Below are positions 43,629 to 49,749 of a DNA stretch of 49,749 nucleotides, one piece after another. Both the position numbers and the translations under genes were made by a program. The DNA lies in assembly GCF_005048205.1 (NCBI RefSeq), contig NZ_SUMF01000023.1:1-49749 (forward strand), written 5' to 3'. This DNA is from Chitiniphilus eburneus (lineage in GTDB: Bacteria; Pseudomonadota; Gammaproteobacteria; Burkholderiales; Chitinibacteraceae). Under the pieces are notes generated by a model. That model was given only the letters and a program-made list of their open reading frames with translations. It searched no databases and was not told the DNA's origin. Each line of letters begins with the position of its first letter. The stretch's first letter is position 1.

Positions 43629-43647
43629 GCTTTTTAGGAGGCATGAA

Positions 43648-44337
43648 ATGAGTATTGATCCGGTAAATATGGGAGGCACTTTTTCTCAAACAGCAAGCCA
43701 GGGAGTGGAGGTAAAAGTTCCGAAGCAAAAGAGCCCCGAAGAAAGGGCGATCCCGGGTGTGTCGGTGGAGATTTTCAGCTCCGAGGAACGCAGTAAGGAA
43801 ATATGGGGGCAGACACATAAATACTATTTTGAGCCACGAGTTAAAGCTGATAAATCGATGGGGGGCTTGGATAGGGAGATCAGCAGCTTCATTGAAGAAC
43901 TCACGAAAAAGGCACCCTGGCTCGACCAGCAGTGGGATTTTACCCTGGAGGATGGTGCCATCCGAGTGATTGGCGAAGACCTTTCCACGGAGCAGAAGGC
44001 TTGGCTGGAAAATCAGTTGAGTGAAGATAGGGTAATCGTTGATCTGGTGACTCGACTCAAAGAGGCCGCTGTGACGTACTTTCAGGATGAGCCGGGAAGG
44101 CTGACGAATCCATGCATTAGCAGCACAGGATTCAATGAAGTAATCAAATATAAGGATGTTGAAAAACAATTGAATGGAGTCATCCGCTTTAGGGAGCTGC
44201 TGGACGGTGTGGCCTTCGGAAATCGGGGCGGGATGCCTGAAAGATCACTTACCTCGGAAAAGGGCAGACCCCGAGTGCCGGCAATGGACTTCTTTGCGCA
44301 ATATCTGACGCCATATTCCATCAGCAGCAGGGTTTGA
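43648..44337 (+). CDS. Hypothetical 229-residue protein
   Basis: I do not recognise this 229-residue protein. It has no signal peptide or membrane span, is rich in Lys/Glu and predicted mostly helical (DREISSFIEELTKKAPWLDQ, LSTEQKAWLENQLSEDR), with a Gly/Arg-rich C-terminal part. AGGAGG (43636-43641) lies 6 nt before ATG 43648; a closer ATG at 43643 would give only Met-Lys-stop. The base composition is lower in GC than the neighbouring housekeeping genes, which suggests acquired DNA. Some N-terminal features (MGGTFSQTASQG) recall secreted effector-like or FlaK-type proteins, but this is not evidence of function. Confidence 0.65.
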   Translation: MSIDPVNMGGTFSQTASQGVEVKVPKQKSPEERAIPGVSVEIFSSEERSKEIWGQTHKYYFEPRVKADKSMGGLDREISSFIEELTKKAPWLDQQWDFTLEDGAIRVIGEDLSTEQKAWLENQLSEDRVIVDLVTRLKEAAVTYFQDEPGRLTNPCISSTGFNEVIKYKDVEKQLNGVIRFRELLDGVAFGNRGGMPERSLTSEKGRPRVPAMDFFAQYLTPYSISSRV

Positions 44338-44653
44338 TGGGTGCGGGGAGGCTCAATGGTGCCTATTGGGTGTGCGAAAAAAAGGTGCCATACCTTTTCA
44401 CTTCTGAGTGGGGTGCTCAAGGTGGCCACTGGGCGGGGTCGACGTTGCATGATGGTCCCGGATTTTGGGTACAGCCCATCACCCCTGGCGCCCATGCGGC
44501 ACGCTGCTACCCGCGCAGGCCGAATCAGACTTATCCAATGTCCCCCGCCCATTCGATTGCCGACACTGGCATCGAGGGTAAGGCCCCCCTCCCGACTCAA
44601 TTCGAGCGCAATGCGCAGCGCATTGCAGTGACCACGGGCCGGAGGACGTACAG
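44338..44653. other. 316-bp stretch without a convincing gene
   Basis: An open frame of 110 codons starts at ATG 44337 (TGATG overlap with the previous stop) and runs into the next gene, but it has no ribosome-binding site and a random-looking composition, so I do not call it. A small hairpin AAAAGGT-GCCAT-ACCTTTT lies at 44380-44398. The rest may be decayed coding DNA. Confidence 0.4.
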
Positions 44654-44944
44654 ATGGGATGGCTGATCGAGCCCAAGAAGCTCTTGGGATTAAGTATCGG
44701 GGTTTCCGTTGGATTCGCGATATTGGCGACGTGCGCCATGACCCTGTTTGCCGGCAGTGCCGCCACAGACCTGATCTGGCAGACCTATGTCTTTGCGCTA
44801 CTGGTTTCCATGGCGTTCGGAGCCCTGTTTTTCGTGTTCTTCGGCGTGTTCGTGCCCGCATTCCGCCCGGCGCGCAATTCCCTGGGGCAGATGATTCCGA
44901 TGGGCAAGCCTTATCAGGATGACTACGACGCCAACCGTCATTGA
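44654..44944 (+). CDS. Small two-span membrane protein, unknown
   Basis: A 96-residue inner-membrane protein with two hydrophobic spans (LLGLSIGVSVGFAILATCAM and WQTYVFALLVSMAFGALFFV) joined by a short polar loop, and a polar C-terminal tail (SLGQMIPMGKPYQDDYDANRH). GGAGG lies about 9 nt before the ATG. It is followed by a strong terminator. The family is not recognised. Confidence 0.65.
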   Translation: MGWLIEPKKLLGLSIGVSVGFAILATCAMTLFAGSAATDLIWQTYVFALLVSMAFGALFFVFFGVFVPAFRPARNSLGQMIPMGKPYQDDYDANRH

Positions 44945-45000
44945 TGAGGCGATCCGGCGAACCACCGCCTGGCCGATGTTATCGGCAGGTGCCATGCGAG

Positions 45001-45024
45001 CCCGACCCGATGGTCGGGTTTTTT
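45001..45024 (+). terminator. Intrinsic terminator
   Basis: CCCGACC-CGAT-GGTCGGG followed by T6 ends the transcript of the small membrane protein and faces the convergent histidine kinase gene. Confidence 0.85.
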
Positions 45025-45151
45025 ATTGCGTGGCAGGCGGCGTTGCGAGGGCCGCAGCCTGAAGCGGCCTCCGTTTGTCTCGCGGTGGCTGATGGCCAGT
45101 TTTTCCCAGGCACACGTTCTGCCCCGCCTAGCACAATCGGCGTGGTAATAC

Positions 45152-46504
45152 CTATCTGGGCAGCCACAGGGTGGCGACCAGGCCGAGTTCACCGTTGGCC
45201 AGTGCCACGTCGCCACCGTGCGCACGCGCGATGCTGCGGGCGATGGATAACCCCAGGCCGGTACCGCCGGTATCGCGATTGCGTGAGGAATCCAGTCGGT
45301 AGAATGGTTCGAACACCCGTTCGTGCATGGTTTCGGGCACGCCAGGGCCGTGGTCCCGCAGAATGATTTGCAGGCGCTGCATGCTGTCCACCACCATGAT
45401 TTCTACTTCGCCGCCGCCGTATTTCAGCCCGTTGTGCAGCAGGTTCTCCACGCAGCGCTTCAATGCCAGGGGTTGCGCGGGGTAGGGTAGGCGCGCCTGG
45501 CCGCTCAGGGTGACGCGGCCGGCGCTGGTGGCGGTGGCATCGTCGGTCAGCGCGGCCAGCAGGGCATTGATATCCACTGGCACTGTGGCTTCGCGCCATG
45601 ATTCGCCGCGCAGGAAGTCGAGCGTGGAATCGAGCATGGTTTCCATCTCGGACAGGTCGCGCACGATCTTGTCGCGCTGTGTTTCGTCCTCGACGCTTTC
45701 GGCGCGCAACCGCAGGCGGGTGAGGGGGGTTTTCAAGTCGTGCGAAACGGCGGCAAGGATGCGGGTCTGTTCGTCCATCACCCGCTTCAGGCGCGCCTGC
45801 ATCTGGTTGAAGGCGCGCGCGGCATGCCGGACTTCGGCCGGGCCGGCCTCCGTCAGCGGCGGGGTTTGCAGGTTGCGGCCGATGCGTTCAGCGGCGGCCG
45901 ACAGCGCGGTCAGCGGTCGCGACAGCCAGCGCACCGCCCACAGCGCCAGGATCATCACCACCGCCGAGCGGGAGAGAAAATCGAGCAGCACTGGCCACGG
46001 CAGGCGCAATCCCGCCGGGCCGGCCATGCCCGGCGGCGGACCGGGCGGGCGGGTGTTCTGGCGGAAGGTGACCACCTGCCCGTCGGGCAGTTGCAGGCGC
46101 GCGGTCAGGTAGCCGGGTGCGCGGTAAACGGCGATGCGGCTGGCCAGCACCTGTTGCGCCAGTTGAGAGCCGGCCGGCGCGGCGGCCAGCAGTTCGCGAT
46201 GCAATGCCGCGTCGTTGGGCACATTGTGTGCGGCATTGAGCAGGGCAAAGCCGCGTGCAGCCAGCAGGCGCGGGTCCTGCCCTTCCAGCGTGCCCGGCTG
46301 GGCGATGGCCAGCAGGTCGAGGCTGCGCTCGATCACCAATCGCGTGGCGCGTTCCTGGTCGAACTGCACCCGCTGATGGCTGAACAGCAGAAAGCCCGGC
46401 AACTGCATGGCGATCAGGCCCACCACCACCAGCAGTGCCATGCGCCCGGACAGCGTGCCGGGCAGCCAGCGCTCGATCAGCGCTCCGATTGAACGGCGCT
46501 GCAT
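45152..46504 (-). CDS. OmpR-partner sensor histidine kinase
   Basis: A 450-residue membrane histidine kinase: TM1 (~20-42), a periplasmic sensor of ~130 residues, TM2 (~183-200), and HAMP (RWLSRPLTALSAAAERIGRN). The DHp domain has the phospho-acceptor in AAVSHDLKTPLTRLRLRAE. The HATPase_c domain has an N-box CVENLLHNGLKYGGG, G1 DHGPGVPE and G2 TGGTGLGLSIARSIA. It starts inside the response-regulator gene (28-bp overlap), so the pair is translationally coupled. The stimulus is unknown; the domain layout is EnvZ/RstB-like. Confidence 0.9.
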   Translation of the reverse strand: MQRRSIGALIERWLPGTLSGRMALLVVVGLIAMQLPGFLLFSHQRVQFDQERATRLVIERSLDLLAIAQPGTLEGQDPRLLAARGFALLNAAHNVPNDAALHRELLAAAPAGSQLAQQVLASRIAVYRAPGYLTARLQLPDGQVVTFRQNTRPPGPPPGMAGPAGLRLPWPVLLDFLSRSAVVMILALWAVRWLSRPLTALSAAAERIGRNLQTPPLTEAGPAEVRHAARAFNQMQARLKRVMDEQTRILAAVSHDLKTPLTRLRLRAESVEDETQRDKIVRDLSEMETMLDSTLDFLRGESWREATVPVDINALLAALTDDATATSAGRVTLSGQARLPYPAQPLALKRCVENLLHNGLKYGGGEVEIMVVDSMQRLQIILRDHGPGVPETMHERVFEPFYRLDSSRNRDTGGTGLGLSIARSIARAHGGDVALANGELGLVATLWLPR

Positions 46505-47196
46505 AACATATAGCCTTCGTTGCGGACGGTGCGGATCAATGCGGGATTGCGCGGGTCGTCGGATAGCCGCTGGCGTAGCCGACTGATCAGCATGTCCACG
46601 CTGCGGTCGAACGGCACCGCCTCGCGGCCGCGCGTGTAGTCGAGCAACTGATCGCGGTTGAGCACGCGGTTGGCGTGTTCCAGCAGCACTTTCAGCAGGC
46701 GGTATTCAGCAAGGCTGAGTGGAATGGCAAGCCCATCGGGCGAGATCAACTGGCGCCCCGAGTGTTGCAACTGCCAGCCGGAAAAGTGGGTCACGCGTGG
46801 CTCAGTGGCGACTGGCGTGCGCCGGGTGCGGCGCAGGATGACGCGGATGCGCGCCAGCAGCTCGCGCGGGCTGAACGGCTTGGTCACGTAATCGTCGGCG
46901 CCCAACTCCAGCCCGACGATGCGATCGGTCTCGTCGTTGAGCGCGGTCAGCATCACCACCGGAACCTCGCCCTCGGCGCGTAGCGCGCGGCACAGCGCCA
47001 GCCCGTCCTCGCCCGGCAGCATCACGTCCAGCACCACCAGCTTCGCCGGATTGGCCGCCAGCGCGCGGCGCATCGCCGCGCCGTCGGCTGCCGTGCTGAC
47101 GCGAAAGCCATTCTTTTCCAGGTAATCCTGCAACAGCACGCGGATCTCGTCGTCGTCGTCGACCACCAGCAGATGTTCTTTTTCCATGTTCTGCAT
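46477..47196 (-). CDS. OmpR/PhoB-family response regulator
   Basis: A 239-residue two-domain regulator. The receiver has acidic residues in LLVVDDDDEIR, the phospho-acceptor Asp in VVLDVMLPGEDG, a Thr in VVMLTA and the Lys in YVTKPFSPREL. The C-terminal winged helix contains LSLAEYRLLKVLLEHANRV and RSVDMLISRLRQRL. ATGs at 47196 and 47187 are both possible starts. It is the first gene of the operon with the histidine kinase. An 11-bp-period direct repeat lies just upstream, which may be its own binding site. Confidence 0.92.
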   Translation of the reverse strand: MQNMEKEHLLVVDDDDEIRVLLQDYLEKNGFRVSTAADGAAMRRALAANPAKLVVLDVMLPGEDGLALCRALRAEGEVPVVMLTALNDETDRIVGLELGADDYVTKPFSPRELLARIRVILRRTRRTPVATEPRVTHFSGWQLQHSGRQLISPDGLAIPLSLAEYRLLKVLLEHANRVLNRDQLLDYTRGREAVPFDRSVDMLISRLRQRLSDDPRNPALIRTVRNEGYMLCSAVQSER

Positions 47197-47209
47197 GGTA
47201 GCGCCGGCA

Positions 47210-47248
47210 TGGCGGATCACGATCCGCCAGTTGTAACGGGCATGTAAA
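47210..47248. promoter_or_regulatory. Palindrome and 11-bp-period direct repeats upstream of the response regulator
   Basis: TGGCGGATC-AC-GATCCGCCA is a perfect 9-bp inverted repeat (47210-47229) 14 bp from the start codon. Next to it TGTAAC (47232-47237) and TGTAAA (47243-47248) repeat with an 11-bp period, the geometry bound by OmpR/PhoB-type dimers. This suggests autoregulation, and possibly control of the divergent EF-hand gene. Confidence 0.45.
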
Positions 47249-47428
47249 CGGTTGCGCGGGCAATGACCAAACGCCGACAAAATAGCGGGCGACGGACATG
47301 CCGCGCTTACGTGTCGCGGTTCCAATACGGCAACGTACCCGCACCGTCTGTGCCGCGGGTGCCGGCGCCCTGGCGCCAACGCAACCCGGGCCACGCTATA
47401 GGCGGGCCGGCTTCGAGGAGCAAGAGAC

Positions 47429-48097
47429 ATGGTCAGTAGCATCAGCGGGAGCAGCGCGTGGGCCGGCATCGCCCAGACCTACGCCCAGCGACCCGACCCC
47501 AAGGAGCGTTTCAAGGACCTGGACGTGGACGGCAGCGGCGGCCTGTCGCTGGACGAGTTCAAGGCCGGTGCGCCGCAAGGCGACACCAGTCGCGCCGAGG
47601 CACTGTTCGCCAAGATCGATAGCGATGGCGACGGCACCGTCAGCCAGGATGAATCGGACACTTTCGCCAAACAGATGGAAGCGCAGTTGCAGCAGGCGGC
47701 GCAGCAGTTCCGCAGTGGCCAGGCCGGCGGTGGCAGCCTGGCCGAACTGCTGGGCAAGCTCGATGAGGATGAGGACGGAGCACTTAGCCTGGACGAATTC
47801 AAGGTCGGCGCGCCCAAGGGCACCGACGAAGCCAAGTCGGCCGAGCTGTTCCAGCGCGTCGACAGCAACGGCGACGGCAGCCTGAGTGCCGATGAGCTGA
47901 CGCAGGCCGACCAGGCTCGTCCGCAGGGTGGCATGCCTCCGCCCCCGCCCCCACAGCAGGGCGCATCCAGCGAGGATGATGAGGACAGCACGCAATCGCT
48001 GATCCAGAGCCTGATCGCCCAGCTGGCGACCCGCTACGCCAATGGCGGCGATCAAGACGACACTTACGCCGCATTGCTGGCTGGCGTGACCGCCTGA
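47429..48097 (+). CDS. Four-EF-hand calcium-binding protein
   Basis: A 222-residue acidic protein with four canonical EF-hand loops in two pairs: DLDVDGSGGLSLDEF (~30-44), DSDGDGTVSQDE (~64-75), DEDEDGALSLDEF (~111-123) and DSNGDGSLSADE (~146-157). A proline run (PPPPPP) and a Ser/Asp/Glu linker lead to a C-terminal helix (SLIQSLIAQLATRYA). There is no classical signal peptide; the Ser/Gly-rich N-terminus resembles those of secreted XopAW-like proteins, but an export route is not shown. GAGGAG lies about 8 nt before the ATG. It is divergent from the two-component system and ends at a terminator. Confidence 0.88.
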   Translation: MVSSISGSSAWAGIAQTYAQRPDPKERFKDLDVDGSGGLSLDEFKAGAPQGDTSRAEALFAKIDSDGDGTVSQDESDTFAKQMEAQLQQAAQQFRSGQAGGGSLAELLGKLDEDEDGALSLDEFKVGAPKGTDEAKSAELFQRVDSNGDGSLSADELTQADQARPQGGMPPPPPPQQGASSEDDEDSTQSLIQSLIAQLATRYANGGDQDDTYAALLAGVTA

Positions 48098-48139
48098 CCA
48101 GAGCCGTGCCCGGCCCGTGCCGGATGGACATCCCTCTTG

Positions 48140-48166
48140 CGCCGCCTTTCCGGGCGGCGTTTTTTT
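48140..48166 (+). terminator. Intrinsic terminator after the EF-hand gene
   Basis: CGCCGCC-N6-GGCGGCG followed by T7. Confidence 0.85.
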
Positions 48167-48271
48167 GGGTGGGCACTTCGATGGGGACGGCACTGCAATG
48201 AATTGAGCAGCCAGTAAGGCTGGTGCGGCAACTGGCCCTAAGTCATTGATCGAACAAGTATGCCAGTGCGC

Positions 48272-48289
48272 TGTCGCACCTCAGCGACA
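48272..48289. promoter_or_regulatory. Upstream palindrome 1 (TGTCG-N8-CGACA), candidate activator site
   Basis: CTGTCGC-N6-GCGACAG is a perfect dyad. The core TGTCG-N8-CGACA is identical in form to a second site 66 bp downstream (centre to centre). It is placed as an enhancer for the sigma-54-type promoter at 48442. Confidence 0.55.
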
Positions 48290-48337
48290 GAAATTTTCCT
48301 ATTTCTTTCATGGGGTTGTGTGTTTGCTGGCTGTATC

Positions 48338-48355
48338 TGTCGTCGATTGACGACA
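48338..48355. promoter_or_regulatory. Upstream palindrome 2 (TGTCG-N8-CGACA), candidate activator site
   Basis: TGTCGTC-GATT-GACGACA, the same TGTCG-N8-CGACA half-sites and spacing as palindrome 1. Its centre is about 97 bp upstream of the -24 element, a normal distance for a sigma-54 activator. Confidence 0.55.
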
Positions 48356-48441
48356 AGTTGCCAGCCTCTCAACAGCCTGGCACAGCATTTTCAATGAATC
48401 AATTTTCTTAACTCGTTGATTTTAAAGTAAATGATAGGAGC

Positions 48442-48457
48442 TGGCACGGAGCCTGCT
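48442..48457 (+). promoter_or_regulatory. Sigma-54 (-24/-12) promoter
   Basis: TGGCACGGAGCCTGCT has the invariant GG (48443-48444), exactly ten bases, and the invariant GC (48455-48456). The -24 element TGGCAC is perfect and the -12 element is CTGC instead of TTGC. The predicted start near 48468 leaves a ~44-nt leader before the small secreted-peptide gene. Confidence 0.65.
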
Positions 48458-48511
48458 ATATCCCTCTCGTGGCTCAGCCCACCCATCGTTTTCTTAACTG
48501 GAGTAAAACCG

Positions 48512-48646
48512 ATGCAAGTTCGCCAAATCATCGCCAAGTTCGCCGCCATCGCTGCCCTGTCCGCCTTCACCCTGGGCGTTGCCCACGCTGCTGACGAGCC
48601 GGCTGCCGATCAGGCCAGCGCTCCGAAGGCTGAGCAAACCAAGTAA
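48512..48646 (+). CDS. Small secreted peptide, 44 residues
   Basis: ATG 48512 with GGAG 8 nt upstream opens 44 codons. Residues 1-26 form a textbook Sec signal peptide (basic start, IIAKFAAIAALSAFTLGV, cleavage AHA-AD). The predicted mature part is only 18 residues, Ala/Asp/Glu/Lys-rich and without Cys (ADEPAADQASAPKAEQTK). It should be released to the periplasm or medium as a soluble, disordered peptide. It is monocistronic, driven by the sigma-54-type promoter and followed by several hairpins. No family is recognised; small Ala-rich exported peptides of this kind are usually left unannotated. Confidence 0.7.
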   Translation: MQVRQIIAKFAAIAALSAFTLGVAHAADEPAADQASAPKAEQTK

Positions 48647-48648
48647 GC

Positions 48649-48757
48649 GCGGCTAACAAAACCCTCCTGGCGGCGTCGCGCTTACTGGTCGTACTAAATG
48701 TACTGCCTGCGTTTCGCGCTTCTTGCCAGGATCGCTACGCTGGGTTTTGTTAACCGC
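48649..48757. repeat. 109-nt inverted-repeat element downstream of the small peptide gene
   Basis: GCGGCTAACAAAACCC (48649-48664) pairs with GGGTTTTGTTAACCGC (48742-48757) with one mismatch; inside, CCTGGC / GCCAGG and GTAC-based pairing continue the stem. It starts 3 nt after the stop codon. It looks like a dispersed intergenic repeat that also serves as the 3' end of the transcript. Confidence 0.6.
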
Positions 48758-48778
48758 TCTGACTTGCAGGACCCCATC

Positions 48779-48848
48779 GGAACCGTCTCCCCGCCCCCTG
48801 TAGACGGTTCCAGTGGCACGAACGGCGCCTTTTGGCGCCGTTTTTTTT
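48779..48848 (+). terminator. Hairpin plus intrinsic terminator
   Basis: A perfect 10-bp inverted repeat GGAACCGTCT / AGACGGTTCC (48779-48811, 13-nt loop) is followed by ACGGCGCC-TTTT-GGCGCCGT (48822-48841) and a T8 tail. This is a strong stop for the small-peptide transcript. Confidence 0.8.
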
Positions 48849-48869
48849 GCACGGGCGGAGTGCAGGGTG

Positions 48870-49643
48870 TCAGTCCGGCTGGCGGGTCGGCACCACTTGG
48901 GCGGTGGCTTCGATGCGCTTGATGAGCGAGGTCGGCTCGGGCGTGCCGACGGCTAGTGCCAGTTCGATCTCGCCGCGCAGGCCGATATGCGCGCCGGCCA
49001 CCAGCCAGTCGCGGTTACCCAGACGCACGCTGCTGTTCTCCAGGCGCGCCAGCCAGGCGGCCGGTCGGTACAACCGCATCGCCAGCGGGCCGGCACCGGG
49101 AGCGACCAGTTCCACCACATCGATTTCCGAAAGTCGCGCCAGCACGGCACCCAGCGCGTCGCCGAGCAGGGTGGCGGAGGCGGCATTGCTTTCCGCCCAG
49201 GCGCTGAGTAGCAGCTCGCCCCGTGCCGACATGCGTTCGACATAGCCACGCGCTCGCTCGCCGCGCAGCCGTGCCAGCACCGGCGACAGTGGCGGGCTGA
49301 GGAAGCGCAGCGTTGCGCCGTCCTGGGTGTAGTGGTCGGCGGCATTGAGCAGGCGACCGGGCGGCGCCTGCACATCGACCACGGTCTGGCCGGCGGGCAG
49401 GGTGAAGTTGCCGGGCTGCTTGGCGATCGGTGTCAGCGTCTGCGAGCGCAGCAGGTGGGCGCTGCCGCGACCGACGCGGCCGGGGTCGTCGCCGGGGTCG
49501 GTATCCAGGCTGGCGGCGTTGAGCCAGACGGCGGCCTTGCCCGCCTGCGGCGCCGGGGCGACGGCACCCAGCGTCAGCGCGGCGCGGTCGCCCAGCGCTT
49601 GCTGGAGGTCGGTTTGAAGCAGGGTTTCCAGGGCTTGCAACAT
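48870..49643 (-). CDS. Hypothetical 257-residue protein
   Basis: I do not recognise this 257-residue protein. It has no signal peptide or spans. The N-terminal ~110 residues look beta-rich (AVWLNAASLDTDPGDDPGRV, FTLPAGQTVVDVQAPPGRLL). A helical middle follows (LARLRGERARGYVERMSARG, GDALGAVLARLSEIDVVEL), then a final beta-rich part (VRLGNRDWLVAGAHIGLRGE, ELALAVGTPEP). The codon use fits the genome. It lies 21 bp after another minus-strand gene that leaves the window, so it is part of a longer operon. Confidence 0.65.
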   Translation of the reverse strand: MLQALETLLQTDLQQALGDRAALTLGAVAPAPQAGKAAVWLNAASLDTDPGDDPGRVGRGSAHLLRSQTLTPIAKQPGNFTLPAGQTVVDVQAPPGRLLNAADHYTQDGATLRFLSPPLSPVLARLRGERARGYVERMSARGELLLSAWAESNAASATLLGDALGAVLARLSEIDVVELVAPGAGPLAMRLYRPAAWLARLENSSVRLGNRDWLVAGAHIGLRGEIELALAVGTPEPTSLIKRIEATAQVVPTRQPD

Positions 49644-49664
49644 GGTCGATCCGTCAGGGTTGCG

Positions 49665-49749
49665 TCACGGGCACGGCGAATCCGGGCGGGTGATGCCGGG
49701 GTGGATGTTGACGATCTTGCGATGGAAGCGGCTGCCCGGGCGTACCAGT
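49665..49749 (-). CDS. C-terminal end of an unidentified protein (partial)
   Basis: The minus strand is open from the window edge to a TGA at 49665-49667 and gives 27 residues, including RFHRKIVNIHPGITRPDSP. The block HRKIVNIHPGIT resembles the NIHP segment of formyltransferase-type proteins, but those normally continue for ~100 more residues, so the match may be chance or the gene may be truncated. It is spaced 21 bp from the next gene. Confidence 0.45.
   Translation of the reverse strand, partial: LVRPGSRFHRKIVNIHPGITRPDSPCP

Noticed and set aside
44337-44666. 110-codon frame overlapping the stop of the 229-residue gene
   Set aside because: No ribosome-binding site, random-looking composition and overlap with the better-supported membrane-protein gene. 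It is kept only as a note on the region.

Overview
This 49.7-kb window is high-GC bacterial DNA from a Gram-negative proteobacterium. It carries lipooligosaccharide genes (waaC, waaA), outer-membrane barrels, a TonB-dependent receptor, ubiquinone genes and a MarR/NodT efflux locus. The gene content and the dispersed stem-loop repeats fit Betaproteobacteria, most likely Neisseriales, but that is inference: no rRNA or other marker gene is present. I see no tRNA, rRNA, CRISPR array, intact insertion sequence or prophage. The odd window length, together with what looks like a chimeric join at base ~70, suggests that it could be a whole contig.

Layout. 0-2.3 kb: a 24-codon piece of serS joined to a truncated efflux outer-membrane lipoprotein gene, its MarR regulator and an Fe-S uracil-DNA glycosylase. 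2.3-6.6 kb: an ABC-F ATPase behind two overlapping leader ORFs, a GyrI-like protein, an RsuA-type pseudouridine synthase and a patatin. 6.6-12.4 kb: a DUF2520 protein, metY, a diguanylate cyclase, a PfkB kinase and NAD-type gnd. 12.6-16.4 kb: ubiU, ubiV and ubiT for O2-independent ubiquinone synthesis, interrupted by an opposing degenerate HD-GYP gene. 16.5-22.3 kb: cobalamin salvage, with cobT-cobC-cobS and a small unknown gene on one side, and a cobalamin riboswitch, btuB and cobU on the other. 22.3-25.4 kb: a degenerate GGDEF protein with an intact I-site motif, then waaC-waaA. 25.4-30.5 kb: a gene relic, an EamA permease, a glycine-zipper protein, a large palindrome, and divergent corA and mgtE. 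30.5-38.2 kb: a MITE-like element, a TauD-type dioxygenase, a secreted esterase, a LysR/oxidoreductase pair and two outer-membrane barrel genes. 38.4-41.8 kb: metE with divergent metR. 41.8-45 kb: a lower-GC accessory stretch with a PPC-domain lipoprotein and unknown proteins. 45-49.7 kb: an OmpR-type two-component system, an EF-hand protein, a sigma-54-type promoter with two matched upstream palindromes in front of a 44-residue secreted peptide, and an unknown gene at the edge.

How the genes work together. The cob genes complete the lower ligand loop of cobalamin from imported corrinoid (BtuB), and the riboswitch reports cobalamin level. The cell also has cobalamin-independent MetE under MetR, and MetY for homocysteine synthesis. 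UbiUVT would let ubiquinone be made without oxygen. Three c-di-GMP-type proteins are present, two of them with degraded catalytic motifs. The observations I rate highest are the sigma-54 peptide locus, the three-ORF coupled chain ahead of the ABC-F gene, the serS/efflux junction, and the GGDEF protein that kept only its ligand-binding site.
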